Origin: Pandoraea oxalativorans
Lineage (GTDB): Bacteria; Pseudomonadota; Gammaproteobacteria; Burkholderiales; Burkholderiaceae
Direction of reading: 5' to 3'
Length of the DNA: 64,000 nucleotides
Assembly: GCF_000972785.3 (NCBI RefSeq)
Contig: NZ_CP011253.3
Coordinates: 4,216,001-4,280,000 of the forward strand
Each line of letters starts with the position of its first letter. Positions within the stretch are counted from its first letter, which is position 1. Below the pieces are notes generated by a model that was given only the letters and a program-made list of their open reading frames with translations, did no database searches and was not told where the DNA came from. Positions 15,047 through 23,355 of the stretch are shown here, piece after piece. A program made the translations under genes and the position numbers.

Positions 15047-16126
15047 TCAGGCGGCCTTTCTCTCCTGACTACGGCGCTGTGCGGCGACGTCCTGGTGGTC
15101 GATGCGATCCGGGTTCAGGTGCACAGCATCGACGCGCTGCCAGTTGCGCGTGCGGCCTTTCCAGCGCAGCGGGTGGCGTTGCCGGGCGGCCTCATAAAGC
15201 GCTGCTCGTCGATCCAAAATGGTCTGGTCGAGATTGGCATGGCGCTGCGCCGGCGTCACGAACCGGATCGCGCTGTGACGGTGCTCTTCGTTATACCAGC
15301 GCACCAGCGCGCCCACCCAGGTGCGTGCGGCGAGCAGGGTGTCAAATGCCCTCAGCGGGTAAGTCGGCCGGTACTTTAGGGTCTTGAACAACGATTCAGA
15401 ATAAGGGTTGTCGTTGCTCACGCCCGGGCGGCTGAGCGAGTGCATGACGCCCAGCGTCTGGAGGGTGGCGAGCATCGTCGCACCTTTCATCGGGCCGCCG
15501 TTATCCGAATGCAGAATCACCTGGTCGGGTGGTATCGCTTCGCGCGCACACAGGTCCTTGAGCACTTCACTGGCCAGTGCGCTGCTTTCCTGCGCATAGA
15601 CCTGCCAACCAACGATCTTTCGGCTGAACACGTCCAGAAACAGGTACAGATAAAAATACTGCCCGCGAACCGTGCTCGGCAGATAGGTGATGTCCCAGCT
15701 GTACAACTGGTTCGGCGCACGCGCGCACACCGCACGGGGCTTGCTATGGGCCTGGGCCGGCCGTTCGCTGCGCCGGTGGGCGAGTTGCTTCTCGGCCTTC
15801 AGGACCCGGTAGAAAGTCGATTCCGAGGCAATATAGCGTTGCTGATCTGCCAAGCGCGGCACGATCTGGCTGGGCGGCAGATGACCCAATTCGGCCGAGT
15901 TCGCCACCGCCAGAAGCTCGGCGCGCTCCTCGGCGCTAAGCTTATGGCGCGGCTCGTGGTGTCGTAATGTGCGCCGGTCCACTGCGTCAGGTTCGCCGCG
16001 CTGCCAGCGCTGAACGGTGCGGGCACTGAGCCCCAGAATGACGCACGCGCGTGCTTGGCGAGCCCCGGCCCGAGTCGCCTCGGTGATCAGACCAATCAAT
16101 ACTTTGCGCTGCTCAGACGACGTCAT
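15047..16126 (-). CDS. IS3-family transposase OrfB (DDE domain)
   Basis: 359 residues. An N-terminal helix-turn-helix (LGLSARTVQRWQRGE) precedes the rve integrase core. The catalytic triad is visible: Asp in SWDITYLPS, Asp in ILHSDNGGPMKG and Glu in NPYSESLFKTLKYRP. It continues to the YNEEHRHSAIRFVTPAQRH tail typical of the family. Its start overlaps the OrfA stop by 4 bp, so it is expressed by coupling or frameshifting. It appears intact. Confidence 0.93.
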   Translation of the reverse strand: MTSSEQRKVLIGLITEATRAGARQARACVILGLSARTVQRWQRGEPDAVDRRTLRHHEPRHKLSAEERAELLAVANSAELGHLPPSQIVPRLADQQRYIASESTFYRVLKAEKQLAHRRSERPAQAHSKPRAVCARAPNQLYSWDITYLPSTVRGQYFYLYLFLDVFSRKIVGWQVYAQESSALASEVLKDLCAREAIPPDQVILHSDNGGPMKGATMLATLQTLGVMHSLSRPGVSNDNPYSESLFKTLKYRPTYPLRAFDTLLAARTWVGALVRWYNEEHRHSAIRFVTPAQRHANLDQTILDRRAALYEAARQRHPLRWKGRTRNWQRVDAVHLNPDRIDHQDVAAQRRSQERKAA

Positions 16127-16626
16127 TCGGCCTCGTCCCCGAGCAGCGCACGGTACTTTTTTTGCAGCACCAGTAGCGCCGCAGCCTCAGCCAGCGCCTT
16201 CTCCTTGCGCTTCAACTCGCGCTGCAGTTCAACATTGGCCTGCTTCAGAACCCGCACCTCTTGGGCGCTTTCGCGCCGGCTATCACCGTTTCTGCCCGCG
16301 GCACAGAACTGCGCTCGCCACTGCGCGAGATGATGCGCAAACAAGCCGCGCTCCCGGCACCAGCCATGCAAGGCTTCGTCGACCAGACCATGGCTCTCCT
16401 GCAAGGCCATTAGCCGTTCCTCCAGCGACCAATCTTCCGGTCGTTTTGCGTGTGCAGAGCCCGAGCTCCGATTCGCGGCAGCGGCGCCTCTCATCCATTT
16501 CCTCAATGTCAGTACGTTCACGTTCAATTCGTCGGCCACCGCGCCAACCGTGCGGCTCCCACGCCGCAGGACCTTCGACAGCGCTTGCTCCTTGAACTCG
16601 ACAGAATACGTTTGTTTCACTTTCAA
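16123..16626 (-). CDS. IS3-family OrfA (HTH DNA-binding protein)
   Basis: 167 residues. The first 50 residues are a transposase_8-type helix-turn-helix: SVEFKEQALSKVLRRGSRT, then VNVLTLRKWMRG. A coiled-coil-like region near the C-terminus (EVRVLKQANVELQRELKRKE) would give the leucine-zipper multimerisation known for IS3 OrfA proteins. It begins about 45 bp inside the right inverted repeat. Confidence 0.9.
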   Translation of the reverse strand: MKVKQTYSVEFKEQALSKVLRRGSRTVGAVADELNVNVLTLRKWMRGAAAANRSSGSAHAKRPEDWSLEERLMALQESHGLVDEALHGWCRERGLFAHHLAQWRAQFCAAGRNGDSRRESAQEVRVLKQANVELQRELKRKEKALAEAAALLVLQKKYRALLGDEAE

Positions 16627-16747
16627 CTTACACCTCTGACGCTACTTAATAAGGAAGTTCAGAGGCGACAACTAGTATGACGCCGGGGGGTAGCTAACCA
16701 TCACGAAGACGAAGATACAAGGCTCCAACTCTTGAGAGAATGGAGCC

Positions 16748-17074
16748 ATGAACAAGAGATCGAGCAAGTTTTCCCCGGAAGTCCGGGAGCGCGCAGTGCG
16801 CCTGGTGCGCGAGCAGCGTAGCGAGCATCCGTCGCTGTGGGCGGCGGTCGAGTCGATTGCGCCGATGATCGGCTGCACGCCGCAAACGCTGAACGATTGG
16901 GTCAAGCGCGACGAGATCGATAACGGCGAACGTGCCGGCCTGAGCGCGAGCGAGCGTGATCGCCTGAAGGCGCTGGAGCGCGAGAACAAGGAATTGCGCA
17001 AGACCAACGAGATTCTCAAACTGGCCAGCGCGTTTTTCGCCCAGGCGGAGCTCGACCGCCGTATCAAGTCCTGA
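16748..17074 (+). CDS. outer IS3-family element OrfA
   Basis: 108 residues. HTH of the IS3/IS51 type ([16 protein letters not shown], then [16 protein letters not shown]) followed by a leucine-zipper helix [22 protein letters not shown]. The frame is intact. It overlaps orfB in the -1 frame near 17068-17074, the usual place for programmed frameshifting to OrfAB. Confidence 0.92.
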   Translation: MNKRSSKFSPEVRERAVRLVREQRSEHPSLWAAVESIAPMIGCTPQTLNDWVKRDEIDNGERAGLSASERDRLKALERENKELRKTNEILKLASAFFAQAELDRRIKS

Positions 17075-17670
17075 AAGCCTTCATCGATCAGCATCGCGAC
17101 ACCTTCGGGGTCGAGTCGATCTGCAAGGTTTTGCGGATTGCCCCGTCGGGTTACTGGCGCCATGCTGCCCAGCTTCGCGATCCATCCAAGCGCTGCGCCC
17201 GAGTCAAGCGTGACGACGTGCTGTGCCCGGAAATCCAGCGTGTCTGGCACGCCAACATGCGGGTCTACGGCGCAGACAAGGTCTGGAGGCAGATGAACCG
17301 GGAGCAAATTCGGGTGGCCCGCTGCACGGTCGAGCGACTGATGCAGCGGCTGGGATTGCAAGGCGCGGTGCGCGGCAAACGGGTTCGCACAACGATTCCC
17401 GATGTCTCGGCACCTCGCCCGCTGGACCGGGTCAATCGCCAATTCAAAGCCGACCGGCCGAATCAGCTCTGGGTTTCCGATTTCACCTACGTTTCGACGT
17501 GGCAGGGCTGGCTGTACGTGGCGTTCGTCATCGACGTGTTTGCACGACGCATCGTTGGCTGGCGGGTGAGTCGTACCATGCGCACCGACTTCGTACTCGA
17601 TGCGCTTGAACAAGCGCTGTATGCCCGCCAACCGGGCGACGACGGGACGCTGATCCATCACTCCGACAGT
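17068..17670 (+). pseudogene. outer IS3 orfB, first part
   Basis: About 201 codons in the -1 frame relative to orfA. It contains the IS_Phage HTH region ([19 protein letters not shown]), the first catalytic Asp in [14 protein letters not shown], and stops at the second-Asp motif LIHHSDS where an IS110 has inserted. The frame continues after the insertion at 19062 (GSQYVSIRYTE) and again at 20535. All three joined give about 305 residues, normal for this OrfB. Confidence 0.92.
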
Positions 17671-19061
17671 AAGAATACGGGTATCAGATGTTTCCGGGCT
17701 TCTCGCGGCTTTCAATGAGGGCTGTCCGGCGACTTTTGGTGCCGTAAAGCGTTCCGGGCGACCTGACCCACATTCCGATCGACGTAGTGTCTTTCCCCTG
17801 ACCTGTCGATCGTCCGGAACCGCCGAGCGGCGAGGTTTCGCCTCGTCGATACGTGTGACTCAAGAAGGGCCTGACGCTCTGTCGCTTTACTGTCTTGTCC
17901 AGGTACTCGATGCCGGTGAAATCGCCTCAATCTCATCGGCAACCGGAGCAAGGCTCATGAAAGAAGAACCGGCTATTTCTGGATATCGCAACGTTGTGGG
18001 CGGCGTGGATACCCATAAGGACGTGCATGTTGCAGCTGTCGTTGACGAACACGATCGTCTGCTCGGCAGTGAATGCTTCCCTACCACGCGGCATGGCTAC
18101 AAACAGATGCTGCTCTGGATGCGCTCATTCGGAGAGCTTGCCCGGGTTGGCGTCGAATGCACCGGCTCCTACGGAGCGGGCTTGCTTCGCTACCTTCAAC
18201 TGGCCCACGTAACGGTGCTTGAGGTCACGGCACCCGACAGGAGCGACCGGCGCAAACGCGGCAAGGACGACACGCTGGACGCTTGCAACGCGGCGCATGC
18301 TGCCTTTGCTGGTGTGCGTACAGTCACGCCCAAGACACGCGACGGCATGATTGAATCGCTGCGCGTTCTGAAAGTCTGCCGGAAGACCGCCATCTCCGCG
18401 AGGCGCGTTGCATTGCAACTAATTCACAGTACCATCATCAGCGCGCCTGACGAGTTACGCGAATCGCTGCGCAAGATGACACGGATGCAGCTTATTCGAA
18501 CATTGGCCGCGTGGCGTCCCGATCTGTCTGACTATCGGAGCCTGATCTCTGCCAACCGGATTGCATTAAAATCACTGGGGCGTCGGTATCTCGAGTTGCA
18601 CGACGAGATCGCCGACCTCGATGTCATGATCGCGGCTCTGGTCGATGAACTCGCCCCCGATCTGGTCTCCCGGTATTCAATTGGCTATGAGTCCGCTTCG
18701 CAACTGCTACTGACCGCTGGCGACAACAGCGACCGGCTTCAGTCAGAGGCCAGCTTCGCCGCCCTCTGTGGAGTGAGTCCCGTCCCGGCGTCTTCTGGCA
18801 AGGTGACACGACATCGACTGAATCGCGGTGGAGATCGCGCGGCCAACAGCGCCCTGCACATTATCGCCATCGGTCGATTGCGAACCGACGATCGCACAAA
18901 AGCCTATGTCGCCAAACGCGTCAGCGAGGGCCACTCAAAGCTTGAAGCGATTCGATGCCTCAAGCGCTATATCGCACGAGAGGTCTTCTACGCCATCCGG
19001 CAACGTTACCGCCAGATCGCGCAGACCCAATTTACCTCTTGACCTTTAGAAGGGCGTCAGG
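17671..19061 (+). mobile_element. second IS110-family element, inside orfB of the outer IS3
   Basis: Bounded by the two halves of orfB: GACAGT ends at 17670 and GGATCG resumes at 19062, with no base lost from the frame. Size 1391 bp. About 285 bp of non-coding sequence precede the transposase, typical of IS110. No target duplication is evident, as usual for the family. Confidence 0.85.
17957..19042 (+). CDS. IS110-family transposase (second element)
   Basis: 361 residues from ATG 17957. DEDD motif: GGVDTHKDVHVAAV, Glu in GVECTGSYGAG and Asp in KRGKDDTLDA. The C-terminal Transposase_20 region has SASQLLLTAGDNSDRLQSEA, ALCGVSPVPASSGK and the conserved serine near NRGGDRAANSALH. It is clearly different from the first IS110 protein in the window. 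It appears intact. Confidence 0.92.
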   Translation: MKEEPAISGYRNVVGGVDTHKDVHVAAVVDEHDRLLGSECFPTTRHGYKQMLLWMRSFGELARVGVECTGSYGAGLLRYLQLAHVTVLEVTAPDRSDRRKRGKDDTLDACNAAHAAFAGVRTVTPKTRDGMIESLRVLKVCRKTAISARRVALQLIHSTIISAPDELRESLRKMTRMQLIRTLAAWRPDLSDYRSLISANRIALKSLGRRYLELHDEIADLDVMIAALVDELAPDLVSRYSIGYESASQLLLTAGDNSDRLQSEASFAALCGVSPVPASSGKVTRHRLNRGGDRAANSALHIIAIGRLRTDDRTKAYVAKRVSEGHSKLEAIRCLKRYIAREVFYAIRQRYRQIAQTQFTS

Positions 19062-19094
19062 GGATCGCAATATGTTTCCATTCGGTACACCGAG
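19062..19094 (+). pseudogene. outer IS3 orfB, middle fragment
   Basis: Eleven codons, GSQYVSIRYTE, in frame with both the preceding part (17670) and the following part (20535). The last 10 bp, GTACACCGAG, are repeated at 20525-20534 and are the target duplication of the IS256 element. Confidence 0.88.
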
Positions 19095-20524
19095 AGTTAA
19101 AGTCAAATCTGGTGTACGGGGCGTGAGCAAGATTAGGCGGCCAGGGGCTGCTGAGCCGGTGTGCTGTCGGTCACCGGCTCTCCATCCTTGAACGTCATCC
19201 CGTCAAGCATCGTCGCGATCTTTTCGGGGGCGCGGATGCGCCGCCACGAGTCTTCGGCCGACTCGATCAGCTTGAATGCCAGGCCGAGGAACGTCGCGCG
19301 CGAGACGCAGTTGCGCGTGCGCTTGGTGCGGTGACGCACCGTCGCGAAGGTCGATTCAATCGGATTCGTCGTGCGCAGATGCTGCCAGTGTTCGGCCGGG
19401 AAATCGTAAAATGCCAGCAGCTCGTCGCGATCTTGCGTCAGCTTTTCGACCACCTTCGGATACTTTGCCGAGTGGGTATCAACGAAGTGATCGAAGGCAA
19501 CCAGCGCTTCGGCACGCGTGGCGGCCATCCAAATGTCCTGCATCGCCTTTTTGGCGCGGGCCTGCTGCGATTTCGGCAGCGCGTTGAGCACGTTGCCCAT
19601 CTTGTGGAACCAGCAGCGCTGATGCTTGGTCTGCGGGAACACTTCTTCCATCGCTGCCCAGAATCCCATCGCACCATCTCCGCAAGCCAGCAGCGGCCCT
19701 GACTGCAGACCGCGCTTTTTCAGATCGAGCAGCAGTTCGGCCCACGACGCCTTCGATTCCCGATACCCGTCACTGATCGCCACACGCTCTTTCGTTCCGT
19801 CCGGTTTGACACCAATGATCACCAACAGGCACTGGCCGTCGGAATCGTCGCTGCGCACGCCGGTGTGAATGCCGTCAGCCCACCAGTACACCCAGCGCGC
19901 CAACGACAACTCACGCTGATTCCACTGAGCATGCTCATCGGCCCATTGCGCCTTCAGACGACTCACCACATTTGGCGACAGGCCGCTGACCTGGCCGCCC
20001 AGCATGATGCCCATGGCTTCGCTCATGTCGCCCGTCGAGATGCCTCGCAGGTACAGCCACGGTAGTGCGGCCGACACGCGTGCGGATTTGCGAACGTACG
20101 GCGGCACGACCGCCGAATTGAAGCGGATGCCCGAACCCGAGCGATCACGCACCTTCGGTACCCGAACCGGCACCGGACCGATGGCCGTGACGACTTCGCG
20201 CTCTGGTAGGTAGCCGTTGCGCACCACGGCACGCCGACCGTCGATCGACCTCACGTTGCTGTACTGTTCAAGCATGCTCGCCAGTTCCGCTTCGACTGCC
20301 TGCTCGATGATCTGCCGCGCGCCTTGCTGGATCAGTTCATCGAGCGCGCTCTTCGTTTGTGCTTTACTGCCGTTCGTTTCTTTCGTAATCTTCTTCATGG
20401 TGGTCGGGGCCGGCTCGCGCCGGCTTTGCTCGGTGTGCCTTCGACAAGCAACATTCTCAGCTAAACCGCCACCGCCTTCTCATATTTCCCAAAGCACCCC
20501 GTACACCAGATTCGACAATAGCTC
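19095..20524 (-). mobile_element. IS256-family element
   Basis: Inverted repeats with the core AATCTGGTGTACGGGG occur near both ends (about 19107-19122 and 20497-20512). The element is flanked by GTACACCGAG (19085-19094, 20525-20534), a 9- to 10-bp direct repeat close to the 8-9 bp normally made by IS256. Size about 1.43 kb with one intact transposase. Confidence 0.85.
19133..20398 (-). CDS. IS256-family (mutator-type) transposase
   Basis: 421 residues, the normal length. DDE residues: Asp in YWWADGIHTGVR, Asp in LLACGDGAMGFWAA and Glu in TTNPIESTFATVRHRT. The conserved KHQRCWFHKMGNVLNALPKS motif lies between. It appears intact. The N-terminal region SALDELIQQGARQIIEQAVE is typical. Confidence 0.95.
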   Translation of the reverse strand: MKKITKETNGSKAQTKSALDELIQQGARQIIEQAVEAELASMLEQYSNVRSIDGRRAVVRNGYLPEREVVTAIGPVPVRVPKVRDRSGSGIRFNSAVVPPYVRKSARVSAALPWLYLRGISTGDMSEAMGIMLGGQVSGLSPNVVSRLKAQWADEHAQWNQRELSLARWVYWWADGIHTGVRSDDSDGQCLLVIIGVKPDGTKERVAISDGYRESKASWAELLLDLKKRGLQSGPLLACGDGAMGFWAAMEEVFPQTKHQRCWFHKMGNVLNALPKSQQARAKKAMQDIWMAATRAEALVAFDHFVDTHSAKYPKVVEKLTQDRDELLAFYDFPAEHWQHLRTTNPIESTFATVRHRTKRTRNCVSRATFLGLAFKLIESAEDSWRRIRAPEKIATMLDGMTFKDGEPVTDSTPAQQPLAA

Positions 20525-20534
20525 GTACACCGAG

Positions 20535-20816
20535 CGACTTGCCCAAGCGGGCATTGAGCCATCGGTCGGCAGCCGCGGCGACAGCTATGACAACGCCCTG
20601 GCGGAAACGATCAACGGTCTATACAAAACGGAACTGATTCACCGGCGAGCGCCTTGGAAAACGAAGGAATCCGTCGAGCTCGCCACCCTGGAATGGGTAG
20701 CCTGGTACAACCATCATCGGCTGATGGAACCGCTGGGCTATATCCCGCCAGCCGAGGCTGAGGCAAACTACTACAGGCAACTCAGAAATACTGCTGAAGC
20801 GCCTGCGTTAACTTAA
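20535..20816 (+). pseudogene. outer IS3 orfB, last part
   Basis: Ninety-three codons plus stop, beginning RLAQAGIEPSVGSRGDSYDN and holding the catalytic Glu in NALAETINGLYK, then the YNHHRLMEPLGYIPPAEAE tail. An in-frame upstream extension to 20217 reads into IS256 DNA and is an artefact. The right inverted repeat ends at 20850. Confidence 0.92.
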
Positions 20817-20850
20817 ACCAACCGGCCTCCTCGAAAGCCGGGGCGATTCA

Positions 20851-21147
20851 TTCTTCTGCGCCCGCGTCGTTGATGCGATACCAAACCAGCGATGCCGACG
20901 ACAGCGTCTGCCCAGTCGATACCGCCTTGTACAGGTAAGGACTCGAAGCGTCGAACTCCTTTTCCACCATCATTGATGAATGCGTGCGCGTGCCGGTAAT
21001 CTGGCCGCTATGTTCGTCCACGGGAAGATTCACTCCGTGACTAAAGCCGATGATCTCGATGCTGCCCTCTCGCTTGGTCACTCTCGAGGAGCCCTTGATG
21101 GCGGTTCCACCGTCATCTTCGAGCCATAGGTGCGCAGGTATTGCCAT
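20851..21147 (-). pseudogene. hcp: hcp, 5' fragment
   Basis: Ninety-nine codons from ATG 21147 with a GGAGAG site. MAIPAHLWLEDDGG, IKGSSRVTKREGSIEIIGF and THSSMMVEKEFDASSPYLY are the classic Hcp N-terminal and core segments. The frame runs into the IS3 end and stops at once. Hcp hexamers form the inner tube of the type VI secretion system and carry effectors in their lumen. The truncated protein lacks the last strands and C-terminal segment of the barrel and is unlikely to assemble. See the 3' part at 13611-13799. Confidence 0.92.
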
Positions 21148-21286
21148 GCTTTATCTCTCCACATGAAAACGCGTTGATTGCGTGGGGAGCGTATTGATAC
21201 CTTGGGCAGATGGTGTCGGCAATGAGCTATGTCCCAAATGAGGGTTAGCCCCCGCGATTACCGTCAATTCCGGAGCGAGAGCATCG

Positions 21287-21625
21287 TCATCGAACTCCCG
21301 GAGCGGCGAAAGGGGTGTCGATCGTCCCTAACGCCACCGAGATCCAATCGGCCATTTCCGGGCTGTTGCCCGACCAGAACAGAGACGTCCCGCAGTCTGC
21401 GCAAAACTCCCGGCGGACCGATTCGGACGACGCATACGCTTTGATGCGCTCTTTACCCGACAGGATGTAAAGGTCTTTACGGCGCGTTCGTCCATAGCTG
21501 GCAAATGCCGCGCCGTGCCCCTTGCGGCATTGCGAGCAATGGCAATGACTGAATTTGACCATCGGCGCACGAATCTCGAAGCGGATGGCACCGCATAAGC
21601 AGCGTCCTTCAAGCACCGTCGACAT
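21287..21625 (-). CDS. GFA-family zinc protein, C-terminally short
   Basis: 112 residues with a strong AAGGAGGGAG ribosome site. All GFA (glutathione-dependent formaldehyde-activating enzyme / CENP-V) zinc ligands are present: CLCGAI, CHCSQCRKG and FCADCGTSLFW. Most family members run to about 130-140 residues and end with a strand after the VALGTIDTP segment. Here the protein stops shortly after that point (FAAPGVR), so the C-terminus may be eroded. The biochemical role of most homologues is unproven. The downstream neighbour is hcp, 139 bp away. Confidence 0.8.
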   Translation of the reverse strand: MSTVLEGRCLCGAIRFEIRAPMVKFSHCHCSQCRKGHGAAFASYGRTRRKDLYILSGKERIKAYASSESVRREFCADCGTSLFWSGNSPEMADWISVALGTIDTPFAAPGVR

Positions 21626-21726
21626 ACGACTCCCTCCTTGACACGATTCCCCTCACTTTACGCAAGAGAGGCTTTCATTTTCGCGCGTTTATCGAAATGA
21701 GGCGGCTCCCTACACTGACACACATG

Positions 21727-21754
21727 CTGTGATGCAGTGACTGTGATGCAGTGA
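21727..21754. repeat. 14-bp tandem duplication
   Basis: CTGTGATGCAGTGA occurs twice in direct tandem. It lies in a non-coding gap and looks like a slippage duplication. Confidence 0.7.
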
Positions 21755-21783
21755 GACGGGAGGAGACGCCCGCCAAAATGGAA

Positions 21784-21811
21784 AAACCGGCGCACATCGG
21801 TGCGCCGGTTT
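21784..21811 (-). terminator. intrinsic terminator, leftward
   Basis: A perfect 12-bp stem AAACCGGCGCAC / GTGCGCCGGTTT with a 4-nt loop. On the minus strand it runs into a T-rich stretch. It lies about 340 bp beyond nasS and probably ends the nitrate operon transcript. Confidence 0.7.
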
Positions 21812-21876
21812 CCGTTAAGAACCCAACCGTCTCCAGCAGGTGCGTCCTCACAACGCCCTCACCACACACGACGGCC

Positions 21877-22137
21877 ATGAAAAAGAAGATTGCTTTAGCG
21901 GCGTTTCTCGCAGTCCCCGGATCTTTCGCGATCCTCGCCCTCGCCTGCCTGCACCCGGTCCTGCGCCGTGAACTGGCCCGTGCAGCCGGACTCGAACCCG
22001 TATTCGCCAACGTGTCGCGACAAGTCGTCCTGCTCGCGCTCGTCTATCACCTGAACATGCACCACCGTGACCGCGAGCGCGCTGTGCGCGCCTGTCTTGC
22101 CCGTGGCGGCGTCGATTGCGACGTTTTCGCACAGTAA
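21877..22137 (+). CDS. small hypothetical protein with N-terminal hydrophobic segment
   Basis: 86 residues from ATG 21877. The N-terminus (KKKIALAAFLAVPGSFAILALA) is a positively charged stretch followed by a hydrophobic helix, a signal peptide or membrane anchor. The rest is basic and helical, with two cysteines near the C-terminus in RACLARGGVDCDV. I do not recognise a family. It converges on nasS with a 9-bp gap. It may be real, but no homologue is asserted. Confidence 0.45.
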   Translation: MKKKIALAAFLAVPGSFAILALACLHPVLRRELARAAGLEPVFANVSRQVVLLALVYHLNMHHRDRERAVRACLARGGVDCDVFAQ

Positions 22138-22146
22138 GACGGCCAC

Positions 22147-23346
22147 TCACCGCGACCGAATGGCGAATCCGTCGATGTAAGCCGTCAGGTCGACAGCACT
22201 CGCAGCATCCCACCGACGACCGTCGCACAGCACTTCGCCCGTTGCTGCCGACACCACCGGCACCGCCTCCGCGCTCGCCGCAGCCGCGAACAAGTCGGTC
22301 TGATTCACTTCCGCCGCCATTTGCGCAGCATGAACGACCGCATCGTCCCCCACCATCCCCCAACGGCGGTACTGGGAAACGAACCACATCCCGTCCGACG
22401 GATGCGGGTAATTCGCCGCGCCGCCGTCAAAGAAGCTCACAGGCAATAACGCGTGCCGCCCGGACAGCCGTCCGAAATCCCCGAGCAAGCGCGCCGCGAT
22501 CAGATCGCGCGGTGCGCCCACCCACGCCGGTTCGGCCAGCCAGCCCGCCGCTTCCGCCCGATGCCCCGGCATGCCCAGCCACCGGCACGCGCTCAGCAGC
22601 GTGCGCACCAGCGCTTGCGCCGTCTTCGGATAACGGGTGACGAAGTCCCGCCGGCTGGCGAGTACCTTCTCCGGATGATTCGGCCAGATATCGCTCGACA
22701 CCGCGACGGTGCGCCCCAACCCGCGCGCCTGCGCCACCGCATGCCACGGCTCGCCGCAACAGAAGCCGTCCAGCCCGCCCTCTTCCATCGCCGCCACCAT
22801 GTGCGCGGGCGGGATCACGATGCTGGCAATGTCGCGTAAGGGGTCGATGCCCTGCGCGGCGAACCAGTAATTCATGAACATCGCGTGCGTGCCCGTCGGG
22901 AACGTCTGCGCAAACACCGGTTTGCGACCGAGCGACGCCAATGCCTCACGTAAATCGCCCGTCTCAGCAAGCGCGTCGGCCAGCGATGGCGTCACCGTCA
23001 CCGCCTGGCCGTTGCGGTTGAGCACCATCAATACGGCCATGTCCTCGCGCGGCCCGCCAATGCCCAGTTGCACGCCATAGACCAGCCCGTAGAGCGAATG
23101 CGCCGCGTCCAGTTCTCCGGTGAGCAGCTTGTCGCGGATCGCTGCCCACGACGCTTCCCGACTCAGCTCCAGCGTGAGTCCATGCTCGTGCCCCAGTTCC
23201 AGGCGCTTCGCCACGACCAGCGGCGCGGCATCCGATAGCGCGACGAACCCCACGCGCAAATGACGCTTCTCCGGCACATTATCCGAAATTCGATCTTGTC
23301 GATCCGGCGATGGCCCATCGGAAGCCAACCATGATGACGTCGACAT
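22147..23346 (-). CDS. nasS: NasS nitrate/nitrite sensor (NrtA-like)
   Basis: 399 residues resembling the nitrate-binding NrtA/CmpA proteins: RVGFVALSDAAPLVVAKRL at the start, SLYGLVYGVQLGIGGP, NRNGQAVTV, FPTGTHAMFMNYWFAAQG and GFCCGEPWHAVAQARGLG. Unlike transport NrtA it lacks a signal peptide, and no nrtBC permease lies nearby. With nasT directly upstream (9-bp gap) it is the cytoplasmic sensor NasS. In characterised species NasS sequesters NasT and releases it when nitrate or nitrite binds. It is the last gene of the nir-nas operon. The first 30 residues are poorly conserved and ATG 23346 is tentative. Confidence 0.88.
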   Translation of the reverse strand: MSTSSWLASDGPSPDRQDRISDNVPEKRHLRVGFVALSDAAPLVVAKRLELGHEHGLTLELSREASWAAIRDKLLTGELDAAHSLYGLVYGVQLGIGGPREDMAVLMVLNRNGQAVTVTPSLADALAETGDLREALASLGRKPVFAQTFPTGTHAMFMNYWFAAQGIDPLRDIASIVIPPAHMVAAMEEGGLDGFCCGEPWHAVAQARGLGRTVAVSSDIWPNHPEKVLASRRDFVTRYPKTAQALVRTLLSACRWLGMPGHRAEAAGWLAEPAWVGAPRDLIAARLLGDFGRLSGRHALLPVSFFDGGAANYPHPSDGMWFVSQYRRWGMVGDDAVVHAAQMAAEVNQTDLFAAAASAEAVPVVSAATGEVLCDGRRWDAASAVDLTAYIDGFAIRSR

Positions 23347-23355
23347 GTGCAGTGT

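Larger units (their letters stand above)
15025..16671 (-). mobile_element. complete IS3-family element inside the IS110 flank
   Basis: Terminal inverted repeats TTGTCGCCTC / GAGGCGACAA bound 1647 bp, flanked by the 4-bp direct repeat CTAG (15021-15024, 16672-16675). Both ORFs are intact on the minus strand. The clean duplication indicates a simple and relatively recent insertion. Confidence 0.9.
13826..16721 (-). mobile_element. IS110-family element, split by an inner IS3-family element
   Basis: The boundaries are approximate. On the left the outer IS3 end breaks off after about TTTTGTGGAGA; on the right the outer IS3 leader appears to resume at GGCTCCAACTC. The sequence between, apart from the inner element 15025-16671, belongs to an IS110 whose transposase is 13839-14822. 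AGATAC occurs at both edges. IS110 elements often lack inverted repeats and duplications, so the exact ends cannot be fixed here. Confidence 0.6.
13800..20850. mobile_element. IS3-family element (IS51-like) enlarged by nested insertions, disrupting hcp
   Basis: The outer ends are imperfect inverted repeats starting TGAACCGCCCCGG (13800) and TGAATCGCCCCGG (from 20850 on the minus strand), continuing with TTT..GGAG. They are flanked by the 3-bp direct repeat TTC (13797-13799, 20851-20853), the usual IS3-family duplication size. Its own genes are orfA (16748-17074) and a frameshifted orfB now in three pieces. An IS110 (itself carrying a second IS3-family element), another IS110 and an IS256 have inserted into it, so a roughly 1.3-kb element has grown to about 7 kb. 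Confidence 0.88.

Noticed and set aside
20217..20816. A 199-residue plus-strand frame spanning the IS256 end and the IS3 orfB tail
   Set aside because: Chimeric artefact of the insertion; only 20535-20816 belongs to orfB.
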